Below are positions 34,313 to 42,631 of a DNA stretch of 47,963 nucleotides, one piece after another. This stretch comes from Streptacidiphilus pinicola (GTDB lineage: Bacteria; Actinomycetota; Actinomycetes; Streptomycetales; Streptomycetaceae). The position numbers and the translations under genes are program-made. The DNA lies in the NCBI RefSeq assembly GCF_003258295.1, contig NZ_QKYN01000136.1:1-47963 (forward strand), given 5' to 3'. The notes under the pieces were generated by a model, which was not told where the DNA came from, searched no databases, and saw only the letters and a list, made by a program, of their open reading frames with translations. Position 1 is the stretch's first letter. The number at the start of each line of letters is the position of its first letter.

Positions 34313-35410
34313 CTATCGGGCGTGGTACCGGACTGGATCGTCGTCCGTGACCGCCTCGGCCATGCCCGTCTTCACCAGCCGGCGCAGGTGCGCGGCCGCC
34401 TCCGAGACCGCCAGGTGCCGGGCCAGGAAGCCGAGTTCGGACCACGGTCGGTTCCAGTGCATGCCCTGGGCGGCCTCCCACAGGGTCATCGGCTGCCCGC
34501 GCAACTGGCTGTGCAGGTCCGCGAGCCGGGCCGCGTGGTGGTCCAGCAGCTCCTGCACCCGTCTCGGCGCGTCCGTGAACCGGTACTGGTGGGCGGGCAG
34601 GATCTCCTCCGGTGCGAGCGCGGCGATCCGCTCCAGCGAGTCGAGGAAGTCGCCGAGGGGGTCGGTCGGTTCGTCCTGCGGGTTCTCCGGATACAACGAG
34701 ACCACCGGGCTGATCGTCGGCAGCAGGTGGTCGCCGCTGAGCAGACGGGTGCGCGGCTTCTCGTCCAGGAACAGGCAGACGTGGCCCGGCGTGTGGCCGG
34801 GCGTCCACATCACGCGTACCGCGCGGCCGGGGACGCCGGCGCTCTCGCCGTGCACGAGCTCGCGGTCCGGCACGACCGCGCCGAGCGTCGCGGGACCGGA
34901 CTCGGAATCGTCGCCCCAGGCCCGCATCGCGGCCAGATGTTCCTCCGGCAGGCCGGCCGCGCGCATCGAGCGTGTCATCCGGTCGATCCACTGCTCCGCC
35001 GGGATCTCCCGGACCGCCCGCACCACCGCCGCCTCGGCGGCGTGCATGCCGACCCACGCGCCGGAGTTCGCCTGGACGTGCGCGGACAGGCCGTGGTGGT
35101 CCGGGTGGTGATGGGTGATCAGAACACCGTGTACGTCCTCCAGGGCGAAACCCGCCTCGGCCACGCCCGCGCGCAGCAGTTCGCGCCCCGTCGGGTCGTC
35201 CCAGCCGGTGTCCACCAGGACCGGTCCCCGGTCGCTCTCCAGCAGGTACACCAGGGTGTAGCGCAGGGGGTTGTCCGGGATCGGCACGGGGATGCTCCAC
35301 ACGCCGCCGCCCAGCCGCTGCACCGGCGGGAGCACGCGCTCGCGCCAGGCGCGCCGGTCGGGATGCTCGTGCTGCTGCTCCGTTTGAGACTGCGGTGCGG
35401 GAACGGACAC
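34313..35410 (-). CDS. Metallo-beta-lactamase superfamily hydrolase
   Basis: Start GTG 35410 has GAGGAGG about 8 bp upstream and gives 365 aa. The metal-binding motif HHHPDHHG lies near residue 105, with TPGHTPGHVC and LLSGDHLLP supplying further ligands. A C-terminal helical domain of about 100 residues (LLDHHAARLADL to AEAAAHLRRLVKTG) resembles the winged-helix LACTB2-like end. Such enzymes hydrolyse thioesters, lactones or phosphoesters; the neighbourhood suggests an acyl-CoA or lactone substrate. It is convergent with the carotenoid oxygenase (6-bp gap) and divergent from the aldehyde dehydrogenase gene. Confidence 0.9.
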   Translation of the reverse strand: MSVPAPQSQTEQQHEHPDRRAWRERVLPPVQRLGGGVWSIPVPIPDNPLRYTLVYLLESDRGPVLVDTGWDDPTGRELLRAGVAEAGFALEDVHGVLITHHHPDHHGLSAHVQANSGAWVGMHAAEAAVVRAVREIPAEQWIDRMTRSMRAAGLPEEHLAAMRAWGDDSESGPATLGAVVPDRELVHGESAGVPGRAVRVMWTPGHTPGHVCLFLDEKPRTRLLSGDHLLPTISPVVSLYPENPQDEPTDPLGDFLDSLERIAALAPEEILPAHQYRFTDAPRRVQELLDHHAARLADLHSQLRGQPMTLWEAAQGMHWNRPWSELGFLARHLAVSEAAAHLRRLVKTGMAEAVTDDDPVRYHAR

Positions 35411-35433
35411 GGGCGGCCTCCTCGGCGCGGAAC

Positions 35434-35459
35434 TGCAACGCGTTCTGTGCACTGTGCAC
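35434..35459. promoter_or_regulatory. KstR-like box plus GTGCAC palindrome upstream of the hydrolase gene
   Basis: TGCAACGCGTTCTG (35434-35447) fits TnnAACnnGTTnnA except for the last base. It directly adjoins GTGCAC-T-GTGCAC (35447-35459), which is both a direct and an inverted repeat. The region lies 24-49 bp upstream of the hydrolase GTG and about 120 bp from the aldehyde dehydrogenase start. Confidence 0.5.
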
Positions 35460-35494
35460 CTATCGCGGCAGCGTACTGCATGACCATTGCCGCC

Positions 35495-35519
35495 TATAAC
35501 TAGAACTGGTATCAGTTCT
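35495..35519 (+). promoter_or_regulatory. Candidate -10 and overlapping palindromic operator of the ALDH operon
   Basis: TATAAC (35495-35500) resembles a -10 box. Immediately after it, AGAACTG (35502-35508) and CAGTTCT (35513-35519) form a perfect 7-bp inverted repeat with a GTAT spacer, over the expected transcript start. The 20 bases 35500-35519 match 18 of 20 with the site upstream of the thiolase gene (22816-22835). No good -35 is visible. Confidence 0.6.
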
Positions 35520-35576
35520 CATTGAGTGGGACGGCAGACGCGGAGACGCGGAGACACGGTTCGGGAGGAGAGACCG

Positions 35577-37049
35577 ATGGTCGACGGCGTGACCGAGTAC
35601 GGCGAGCTCTACATCGGCGGATCGCTGGTGGCGCCCGCCGGCGCCGAGGTGATCGAGGTGATCTCCCCGCACACCGAGGAGGTCATCGGACGCGTCCCGC
35701 ACGCGTCCCGCGAGGACGTGGACCGAGCCGTCGCCGCCGCGCGTCAGGCCTTCGACGAGGGCCCCTGGCCGCGGATGAGCCTGGAGGAGCGGATCGAGAT
35801 CTGCGCCCGGATCAAGGACGGCATCGCCGCGCGCGCCGACGAGATCGCCCGCGTGATCAGCTCCGAGAACGGCTCCCCGTACTCGTGGAGCATCCTGGCC
35901 CAGGCCTTCGGGCCGGTGATGATCTGGGACTCCGCGATCGCCATCGCCAGGAACTTCCGTTACGAGGAGTACCGCAGCGGTGTGCTCAGCCCACTGCTGG
36001 TGCGCCGCGAGCCCGTTGGCGTGGTCGCGGCCGTGGTCCCGTGGAACGTCCCGCAGTTCGTGGCGGCGGCCAAGCTCGCGCCCGCGCTGCTGGCCGGCTG
36101 CACGGTCGTGCTCAAGCCCTCGCCGGAGACGCCGCTCGACTCCTACATCCTCGCCGAGATCGCTACGGAGGCCGGGCTGCCCGAGGGCGTGCTCAGCATC
36201 CTCCCGGCCGACCGCGAGGTCAGCGAGTACCTGGTCGGCCACCCCGGCGTCGACAAGATCTCCTTCACCGGCTCGGTCCCGGCGGGCAAGCGCATCATGG
36301 AGGTCGCCGCCCGCAACCTCACCCGCGTCACCCTGGAGCTGGGCGGCAAGTCGGCCGCGATCCTGCTCCCCGACGCCGACCTGGACGCGGCCGTCGCCAA
36401 CCTCATGGGCTCCTCGTACATGAACAACGGTCAGGCCTGCGTCGCTCTGACCCGGGTCCTCGCCCCGCGCTCCCGCTACGACGAGATCGCCGACAAGATG
36501 GCCGCCGCCGTCAGCGGCCTCGTCGTCGGCGACCCGCTGGACGGCGCCACCCAGGTCGGCCCGCTGGTCGCCAGGCGCCAGCAGCAGCGCAACCTCGACT
36601 ACATCCGCATCGGCCAGGAGGAGGGCGCGAAGATCCTCACCGGCGGCGGCGTCCCCGCGGCGCAGCCACGCGGCTGGTACGTGGAGCCGACGCTGCTGGG
36701 GTCCGTCGACAACCGCATGCGCGTGGCCCGCGAGGAGATCTTCGGCCCCGTGGTCTGCCTGCTCCCGTACGAGGACGAGGCGGACGCCATCCGCATCGCC
36801 AACGACTCGGACTACGGCCTCTCCGGCAGCGTCTGGGCCGGCGATGCGGCCCACGGTGTGGAGGTCGCCCGTCAGGTACGCACGGGGACCTTCTCGGTCA
36901 ACAGCTTCAGCCTCGACTTCAACGGCCCCTTCGGCGGCTTCAAGAACTCCGGCCTGGGCCGCGAGTTCGGCCCCGAGGGCCTGTCGGGCTTCCTGGAGGA
37001 CAAGACCATCAACCTCCCCCAGGGCTACCCCGTCCCGGAGGGTGAGTGA
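35577..37049 (+). CDS. Aldehyde dehydrogenase
   Basis: Start ATG 35577 has GGAGGAG upstream and gives 490 aa. It shows the NAD(P)-binding segment VPWNVPQFVAAAKLAPAL, KPSPETPLDS, FTGSVPAGKRI, general base E254 in LELGGKS, catalytic C288 in NNGQACVALTR, and EEIFGPVVCLLPYEDEADAI. It oxidises an aldehyde to the acid. It is followed after 1 bp by the ferredoxin gene, and its promoter shares a palindrome with the thiolase gene, so its substrate may be the aldehyde made by the P450 or by the carotenoid oxygenase (inference). Confidence 0.95.
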   Translation: MVDGVTEYGELYIGGSLVAPAGAEVIEVISPHTEEVIGRVPHASREDVDRAVAAARQAFDEGPWPRMSLEERIEICARIKDGIAARADEIARVISSENGSPYSWSILAQAFGPVMIWDSAIAIARNFRYEEYRSGVLSPLLVRREPVGVVAAVVPWNVPQFVAAAKLAPALLAGCTVVLKPSPETPLDSYILAEIATEAGLPEGVLSILPADREVSEYLVGHPGVDKISFTGSVPAGKRIMEVAARNLTRVTLELGGKSAAILLPDADLDAAVANLMGSSYMNNGQACVALTRVLAPRSRYDEIADKMAAAVSGLVVGDPLDGATQVGPLVARRQQQRNLDYIRIGQEEGAKILTGGGVPAAQPRGWYVEPTLLGSVDNRMRVAREEIFGPVVCLLPYEDEADAIRIANDSDYGLSGSVWAGDAAHGVEVARQVRTGTFSVNSFSLDFNGPFGGFKNSGLGREFGPEGLSGFLEDKTINLPQGYPVPEGE

Positions 37050-37050
37050 G

Positions 37051-37278
37051 ATGGGGGACCGCTGGCGAGTGGAGGTCGACCGCGGCGTCTGCATCAGCGC
37101 AGGGTTCTGCGCGAGCAGCGCGCCCGACGCGTTCAAGCTGGACGCCGCCCGGCAGTCCCACCCGGTCGAGGAGGAGATCGACGCGTCCGAGGTCGTCCTC
37201 GCCGCTGCGGAGACATGCCCGGTGGAGGCGATCCTGATCCAGATGGCGGAAACGGGGGATCCTGTTTTCCCGGACTAG
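37051..37278 (+). CDS. [3Fe-4S]-type ferredoxin
   Basis: This 75-aa protein has cysteines in CISAGFC and ETCPVEAI, the C-x5-C...CP pattern of single-cluster [3Fe-4S] ferredoxins that donate electrons to bacterial P450s. The N-terminus VEVDRGVCISAGFC is typical. Its ATG follows the aldehyde dehydrogenase stop by 1 bp. No P450 gene is adjacent; the nearest is the CYP125-like gene at 21423, which may be its partner. No ferredoxin reductase is in the window. Confidence 0.92.
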   Translation: MGDRWRVEVDRGVCISAGFCASSAPDAFKLDAARQSHPVEEEIDASEVVLAAAETCPVEAILIQMAETGDPVFPD

Positions 37279-37295
37279 GGACGTCGCAACCTGCC

Positions 37296-37399
37296 AGGGG
37301 CGCGGGGAACTGCCCGAGAAGCCACCGGCGTGCGGATGGCCCTGCGCGTTGAGGACCATCCGCACGACGGTGGCTTGTCGCGCAGTTCCTCGCGCCCCT
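37296..37399. repeat. Long dispersed hairpin repeat, copy B (bidirectional terminator candidate)
   Basis: AGGGGCGCGGGGAACTG (37296-37312) pairs with CAGTTCCTCGCGCCCCT (37383-37399) at 16 of 17 positions. Inner pairs are GCCACC/GGTGGC (37321-37326/37369-37374) and TGCGGATGG/CCATCCGCA (37331-37339/37356-37364). It separates the convergent ferredoxin and KstR-like genes and contains part of the latter's stop codon. It shares outer arms and loop sequence with copy A at 21312. Confidence 0.85.
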
Positions 37400-37991
37400 A
37401 GAGGGTCAGGAGCTTGCAGGCCGTTTCCAGGTCGATCCGGACCTGGGCGATCGACGCGCGGCCGGAGAGCCAGGTGACCAGCGCCGAGTGCCACGTGTGC
37501 TCGATGACCCGCACCGCGGCCAGCTGCTCGCGGGTGGGGGGTTCGGTCAGTCCCATCGCGTCCAGGATCAGCTGGCCGGTGATCCGGCTGACCTGGTCCA
37601 CCTCCGCGCTCACCGAGCGGTCGGCGAAGGTGAGGGCGCGGACCATCGCCTCCGCGAGCTGGGGCTCGCGCTGCAACCCCCGGAAGGTGCGCATCAGGGT
37701 GTCGGCGACGCGTGCGCCGGGGTCCTCGCCCTCGACGGGGTGCTTGCGGGTCTGCTCCTGGAAGATCTGCAGCTGGTCCTGCATCGTCGCGACCAGCAGA
37801 TGCACCTTGGAGGGGAAGTACCGGTAGAGCGTCCCTAGGGCCACGCCCGCCAGCTCCGCGACCTCGCGCATCTGGACCGCCTCGAAGCCGCCGCGCGACG
37901 CCAGTTGCGCGGCGGTGTGCAGGATGCGGCGCCGACGCGCCTCCTGCCGCTCGGTGAGCGGCGGCGCCGCCGGGCGCGGGCTGGTCGTCAT
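37398..37991 (-). CDS. KstR-like TetR-family repressor
   Basis: This 197-aa protein has a TetR helix-turn-helix at about 20-66: RRRRILHTAAQLASRGGFEAVQMREVAELAGVALGTLYRYFPSKVHLLVATM in outline. GGFEAVQMREVA, GTLYRYFPSKVHLLV, the effector-domain AEVDQVSRI and ALVTWLSGRASIAQVRIDLE match mycobacterial KstR, the repressor of cholesterol catabolism genes (recognised from memory). KstR releases DNA on binding a steroid-acid CoA ester. KstR-like boxes occur upstream of the P450/thiolase pair, the hydrolase gene and 137 bp upstream of this gene, so it probably controls the region and itself. Confidence 0.85.
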   Translation of the reverse strand: MTTSPRPAAPPLTERQEARRRRILHTAAQLASRGGFEAVQMREVAELAGVALGTLYRYFPSKVHLLVATMQDQLQIFQEQTRKHPVEGEDPGARVADTLMRTFRGLQREPQLAEAMVRALTFADRSVSAEVDQVSRITGQLILDAMGLTEPPTREQLAAVRVIEHTWHSALVTWLSGRASIAQVRIDLETACKLLTL

Positions 37992-38127
37992 CGGAAGCTC
38001 CTACGTGCCTACCACTGGACCCCACGCATGATGGCGTACTGCGCGGGCGTGGCGCGAATCACCCGCCCCGCCCGATTTCGTAAAGCTACGGACCGGTAAT
38101 CTTCAAGCTCTCTCGCTGCCGCCACGC

Positions 38128-38141
38128 TGGAACGTGTTCTA
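38128..38141. promoter_or_regulatory. KstR-like box between kstR-like and GT4 genes
   Basis: TGGAACGTGTTCTA matches TnnAACnnGTTnnA at every fixed position and is the best such site in the window. It lies 137 bp upstream of the KstR-like gene and 59 bp upstream of the glycosyltransferase TTG, in the 209-bp divergent region 37992-38200, which otherwise holds no gene. It may serve autoregulation, control of the GT4 operon, or both. Confidence 0.65.
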
Positions 38142-38200
38142 GATTACCCTGGCCGGGACCGCATCGGGAGACCAGTAAGAGACCCAGGAGAGGGGTCGAG

Positions 38201-39526
38201 TTGACCGTGAGCCACGACGCGCCTCTGCGTATCGCGCTGCTCTCGTACAAGGGCAACCCGTTCTGCGGCGGGCAGGGCGTCTACGTCAGACACCTGTCGC
38301 GGGAACTGGCCCGGCTCGGGCACGACGTGCGCGTGCTCGGCGCTCAGCCCTACCCCGTCCTCGACCACCACGCCGTCGACCCCGACGGACCCGGCAGGCT
38401 GGCCTTCACCGAGATCGCCAGCCTCGACCTCTACCGCGACCCGGACCCGTTCCGCACGCCCGCCCTGGCGGAGTACCGCGGGCCGGTCGACGTGCTGGAG
38501 ACGGCGATCATGCGCACCGGCGGCTTCCCCGAGCCGCTGACCTTCAGCCTGCGCGCCCGGCGGCACCTCTCCCTGCACCGCGGCCGCTACGACGTCGTGC
38601 ACGACAACCAGACCCTCGGCTACGGCCTGCTGGGCCTGGACCGGATCGGCTTCCCGCTGGTCACCACGATCCACCACCCCATCACCGTCGACCGGCAGCT
38701 GGACCTCGACGCCGCCGAGGGAACGCTCAAGAAGCTCTCCGTGCGCCGCTGGTACGGCTTCACGCGGATGCAGCGCCGCGTGGCGGCCCGGCTGGACTCG
38801 GTGCTGACCGTCTCCGAGAGCTCCGCCCGCGAGATCGTCGACCACCTCGACGTCACGCCGGGCCGCGTCCACGTGGTGCCGATCGGCGCGGACGTGGACC
38901 TGTGGTCGCCGGACCCGTCCGTCGCCGAGGTGCCGGGCCGGATCGTCACCACCGCCAGCGCCAACGTGCCGCTCAAGGGCCTGGTGTACCTGGTCGAGGC
39001 GCTGGCCAAGGTCCGCACCGAGCGCGACGCGCACCTGGTCGTGGTCGGCAGGCGGCCCGAGGACGGGCCGGTCGCGGACGCGATCAAGCGGCTCGGCCTG
39101 GAGGACGCCGTCGAGTTCCGCGGCGGCATCGACGACGCCGCCTTCGTCGACCTGGTGCGCAGCGCGCAGGTGGCGTGCGTGCCCTCCCTCTACGAGGGCT
39201 TCTCGCTGCCGGCCGCCGAGGCGATGGCCACCGGCACCCCGCTGGTCGCCACGACCGGCGGCGCGATCCCGGAGGTCGCCGGCCCGGACGGGGAGACCTG
39301 CCTCGCCGTGCCGCCGGGCGACCCGGGCGCGCTGGCGGCGGCGCTCGGCCGGCTGCTGGACGAACCCGACCTGCGCGCCCGCATCGGCGCGGCGGGACGG
39401 GCCCGGGTGCTGGAACGCTTCACCTGGCGGCGCGCGGCCGAACTGACCGTCGAGCGCTACCGCGAGGCGATCGCGACCGGCGTCGGGCAACACGCCCGCG
39501 CGGGACGCGGCTGGCGCTACGTCTGA
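38201..39526 (+). CDS. GT4-family glycosyltransferase
   Basis: This 441-aa protein has a GT-B fold: N-terminal domain with YKGNPFCGGQGVYVRHLSRELARLGH, mid-protein SVLTVSESSAREIVDHL and VVPIGADVDLWSPD, and a C-terminal nucleotide-sugar domain with the E-x7-E motif in PSLYEGFSLPAAEAMATGTP. It is a retaining glycosyltransferase acting in the cytoplasm on a lipid or glycan acceptor. TTG 38201 follows AGGAGAGGGG; GTG 38207 is an alternative. It leads an operon with a methyltransferase and an alpha/alpha-toroid protein. Donor and acceptor are unknown. Confidence 0.93.
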   Translation: MTVSHDAPLRIALLSYKGNPFCGGQGVYVRHLSRELARLGHDVRVLGAQPYPVLDHHAVDPDGPGRLAFTEIASLDLYRDPDPFRTPALAEYRGPVDVLETAIMRTGGFPEPLTFSLRARRHLSLHRGRYDVVHDNQTLGYGLLGLDRIGFPLVTTIHHPITVDRQLDLDAAEGTLKKLSVRRWYGFTRMQRRVAARLDSVLTVSESSAREIVDHLDVTPGRVHVVPIGADVDLWSPDPSVAEVPGRIVTTASANVPLKGLVYLVEALAKVRTERDAHLVVVGRRPEDGPVADAIKRLGLEDAVEFRGGIDDAAFVDLVRSAQVACVPSLYEGFSLPAAEAMATGTPLVATTGGAIPEVAGPDGETCLAVPPGDPGALAAALGRLLDEPDLRARIGAAGRARVLERFTWRRAAELTVERYREAIATGVGQHARAGRGWRYV

Positions 39527-39580
39527 CGCCCTCACTCCTCTCACCTCTCCCTGAGCCTGTCACCGTAAGGAGCACCGGCC

Positions 39581-40321
39581 GTGCTGACCGTCGACTTCTC
39601 CCGCTTTCCGATCGCCCCGGGCGACCGGGTGCTCGACCTCGGCTGCGGCGGCGGACGCCACGCCTTCGAGGTGTACCGGCGCGGCGGCCGTGTGGTCGCC
39701 CTGGACCAGAACGCGGACGAGATCCGCGAGGTGCGCAAGTGGTTCGCCGCGATGGAGCTGGAGGGTGAGGCCCCGGCCGGCGCCTCCGCGGTCGCCGTCG
39801 AGGGCGACGCGCTCAACCTGCCGTTCCCGGACGGCAGTTTCGACAAGATCATCATCTCCGAGGTGATGGAGCACATCCCGGACGACAAGGGTGTGCTCGC
39901 GGAGATGGTCCGCGTCCTCAAGCCGGGCGGCTCGATCGCGATCACCGTGCCGCGCTGGCTGCCCGAGCAGATCTGCTGGGCGCTGTCCGACGCCTACCAC
40001 GAGGTCGAGGGCGGCCACATCCGCATCTACCGCGGCGACGAGCTGCTGGAGAAGATGCGCGGGGCCGGCCTGACCCCGCACGGCACCCACCACGCCCACG
40101 CGCTGCACTCGCCGTACTGGTGGATCAAGTGCGCCGTCGGCGTCGACAACGACAAGGCGCTGCCGGTCCGCGCCTACCACCAGCTGCTGGTCTGGGACAT
40201 CGTCGGCACCCCCGTCATCGGCAAGCTCACCCGCCTGACCGAGAAGGCGCTCAACCCCGTCATCGGCAAGAGCTTCGTCGCCTACGCGACCAAGCCCCGC
40301 ACGGGTCAGGACGAAGAGTGA
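39581..40321 (+). CDS. Class I SAM-dependent methyltransferase
   Basis: This 246-aa enzyme has motif I RVLDLGCGGGRHAFE, acidic VVALDQN, the GDALNLPFPDGSFD segment and VMEHIPDDKGVLAEMVRVLKPGG, all standard for small-molecule or glycan methyltransferases. The C-terminal third (SPYWWIKCAVGVDNDKALPVRAYHQLLVWD) is distinctive and may bind a lipid-linked acceptor. GTG 39581 has AAGGAG 9 bp upstream. It lies 54 bp after the GT4 gene and its stop overlaps the next start, so the three products probably act on one glycoconjugate. Confidence 0.93.
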   Translation: MLTVDFSRFPIAPGDRVLDLGCGGGRHAFEVYRRGGRVVALDQNADEIREVRKWFAAMELEGEAPAGASAVAVEGDALNLPFPDGSFDKIIISEVMEHIPDDKGVLAEMVRVLKPGGSIAITVPRWLPEQICWALSDAYHEVEGGHIRIYRGDELLEKMRGAGLTPHGTHHAHALHSPYWWIKCAVGVDNDKALPVRAYHQLLVWDIVGTPVIGKLTRLTEKALNPVIGKSFVAYATKPRTGQDEE

Positions 40322-41370
40322 GGACGCTGATCCTGGACGGCGTGCTGACGGCCGACCAGGCCGCCGCGACCGTCCGCAGCATCCTCGCCGACCAGCGAAC
40401 CGACGGTGCGATCCCGTGGTTCACCGGCGGCCACCTCGACCCCTGGGACCACGTCGAGGCCGCCATGGCTCTCGACGTGGCGGGCGAGCACGCCGCGGCC
40501 GGGGCCGCCTACCGCTGGCTGATCGACAGTCAGAACCCGGACGGCTCCTGGTATGCGGCCTACCGGGACGGCGTCGCCAGCGAGCGCAACCGCGAGTCCA
40601 ACTTCTGCGCCTACGTGGCGGTCGGGGTCTGGCACCACTACCTGTCCACCGGTGACGACGCTTTCCTGGAGGGGATCTGGCCCACCGTCAGCCGTGCCGT
40701 GGCCTTCGTGCTGGGGCTCGGCCGCGCGGACGGCACGGTCTCCTGGCGTCGCGAGGAGGACGGCTCCGCCCCCGACGAGGCGCTGCTCACCGGCTGCTCC
40801 AGCATCCACCACGCGCTGCGCTGCGCCCTCGCGATCGCCGAGCACCTGGAGGAGCCCCAGCCCGACTGGGAGCTCGCCGCCGGGCGCCTCGGCCACGCGG
40901 TGGCCCACCACCCGGAGCGCTTCCTGGACAAGGACCGCTACTCGATGGACTGGTACTACCCGGTACTCGGCACCGCCCTGCGCGGCGCCGCCGCCAAGGA
41001 GCGGATCGAACGCGACTGGGACCGCTTCGTCGTCCCAGGTCTCGGTGTCCGCTGCGTCTCCGACCGCCCCTGGGTCACCGGCGGCGAGAGCGCGGAGCTG
41101 GCCCTGGCGCTCTGGGCGATCGGCGAGTCCACCCGCGCGGTGGAGATCCTCCAGTCCATCCAGCACCTGCGTCACACCGACGGCGGCTACTGGACCGGCT
41201 TCGTCTTCGAGGACGACGCGATCTGGCCCGAGGAGCGCACCACCTGGACCGCCGGCGCCGTCCTCCTCGCCGTCGCCGCCCTCGGCGGCGACGAGGCCAC
41301 CGTCTCGGTCTTCGGCGGCGACGCCCTCCCGTCCGGCCTGACCGAGGAGTGCTGCGCCGCCGTGCACTGA
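40318..41370 (+). CDS. Alpha/alpha-toroid protein (prenyltransferase/terpene-cyclase-like)
   Basis: This 350-aa protein starts with GTG overlapping the methyltransferase stop (GTGA). It has repeated helical blocks with QW-like endings: DQRTDGAIPWFTGGHLDPWDHVEAAMAL, YRWLIDSQNPDGSWYAAY, LGLGRADGTVSWRR, RFLDKDRYSMDWYYPVLG and LRHTDGGYWTGFVFEDDAIWPEERTTWTAGA. This is the alpha/alpha-barrel layout of squalene cyclases, protein prenyltransferases and some glycosidases. The DxDD motif of cyclases is not seen. It may process a lipid or sugar made by the two upstream enzymes; the function is unknown. Confidence 0.75.
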   Translation: MRTLILDGVLTADQAAATVRSILADQRTDGAIPWFTGGHLDPWDHVEAAMALDVAGEHAAAGAAYRWLIDSQNPDGSWYAAYRDGVASERNRESNFCAYVAVGVWHHYLSTGDDAFLEGIWPTVSRAVAFVLGLGRADGTVSWRREEDGSAPDEALLTGCSSIHHALRCALAIAEHLEEPQPDWELAAGRLGHAVAHHPERFLDKDRYSMDWYYPVLGTALRGAAAKERIERDWDRFVVPGLGVRCVSDRPWVTGGESAELALALWAIGESTRAVEILQSIQHLRHTDGGYWTGFVFEDDAIWPEERTTWTAGAVLLAVAALGGDEATVSVFGGDALPSGLTEECCAAVH

Positions 41371-41381
41371 ACGCCGGCCCC

Positions 41382-42631
41382 TCACGGGCGGTCGTCGTCA
41401 CGTCCGTCGACCGCCCGCACACTCGGCACCAGCAGCACCGCCGCCGCGCTCGCCGCGGCCACGGCCGCTCCGCACGCCAGGACCGGTCGTGCGCCCAGCG
41501 CTGCGGCGGCCGGTCCGGCGAGCGCCAGCGCCGCCGGACCGAGCGAGAACGCGCCGAAGGTCTGGAAGGTCCGCACTCGCGCCAACACGCCCACCGGCGT
41601 GAGGCGTTGGGTCGTGGTGTCGGTCAGCGCCGCCGACACCGTGGACCCGACTCCGGCCAGCGTGGCGCCAGCCGCGAGCAGCGGCGTCGGCGCGCCCAGC
41701 GCGAACAGGGCGCACGGCGCCCCGTAGCCGACGGTCGCGAGCGTCGCCACGACGAGCGGCCGGGTGGGACGCCGTCCGAGCGCGGCCAGTCCGCCGAGCA
41801 GCGCGCCCACCCCGTAGGCGCTCATGATCAGACCCCACGCCCGTGCCCCGCCCGGTTGTTGGTGGGCCAGCGTCGGCCCGAGGACCAGGAACGGGCCCCA
41901 CACCAGGAAGTTGATGCAGACGAACTGGACGGTGGAGGCCACCAGCCAGGGACGGGAGGCGAACGCGGACCAGCCCTCGGCCAACGAGCCGAGCAGCGAG
42001 GCCTGTTGTCCGGGCTTCGGCTCGGCGTGCAGCAGGGCGAGCGCGAGCACGCTGCCCAGGTAGGTGGCGGCGTCGACCGCCAGGACCAGCCCGGGGCCAC
42101 CGACCGCGATCAGCGCCCCGGCCGCAGCGGGCCCGACGACCCTGGCCGCGGACTGGGCGAATCCGAGCAGCACGTTGGCATCGCCCCGACGTTCGCCCGG
42201 CACGACATGCACCACCAGGGAGCCGAGCCCCGGATTGAACAGCGACTCGCCCAACCCCCGGACGGCGGCCGCCCCGAGGAACACCCACAGCGCCGCGTGG
42301 CCGGTCAGGACCGACCACGCCAGGGCGGCCTGGGCGATGCAGCGCAGGGCGTCACCGAGCAGCATGATCCGCCGTGGACCGAACCGGTCCGCCAGGACGC
42401 CGCCGAGGAGCAGCAAGGCCAGCTGTGTCACCGGCACTGCCGCGAGCACGAGCCCGAGCGCGCCGGGCCGCCCCCACCGTCGAGGACGGCGAAGGCCACG
42501 GCGACCCCCGCCATCGACGACCCGAGCAGCGAGGTCGCGTAGCCGCAGCAGAAGAGCCCGAAGTCGCGCGTCCGAAGCACCGTCAGCGCCCGGACGGCGG
42601 CGGGCCGCGGCCGGGCCGGGGCCTCAGGCAT
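41382..42631 (-). pseudogene. MFS transporter with apparent frameshift
   Basis: The first 50 or so residues (ATG 42631, RTRDFGLFCCGYATSLLGSSMAGVAVAFAVLDGGGG) contain helix 1 of an MFS protein, then the frame turns to nonsense and stops. The rest lies in another frame from about 42470 to 41382 and continues naturally with LVLAAVPVTQLALLLLGGVLADRFGPRRIMLLGD, the motif A region, and nine or more further helices. A one-base loss near the C5 run at 42471-42475 explains it. It resembles the enterobactin-exporter type of MFS (three-letter spacing GALGLVLAA would restore the reading). Whether the shift is real or a sequencing error is unknown. Confidence 0.8.
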
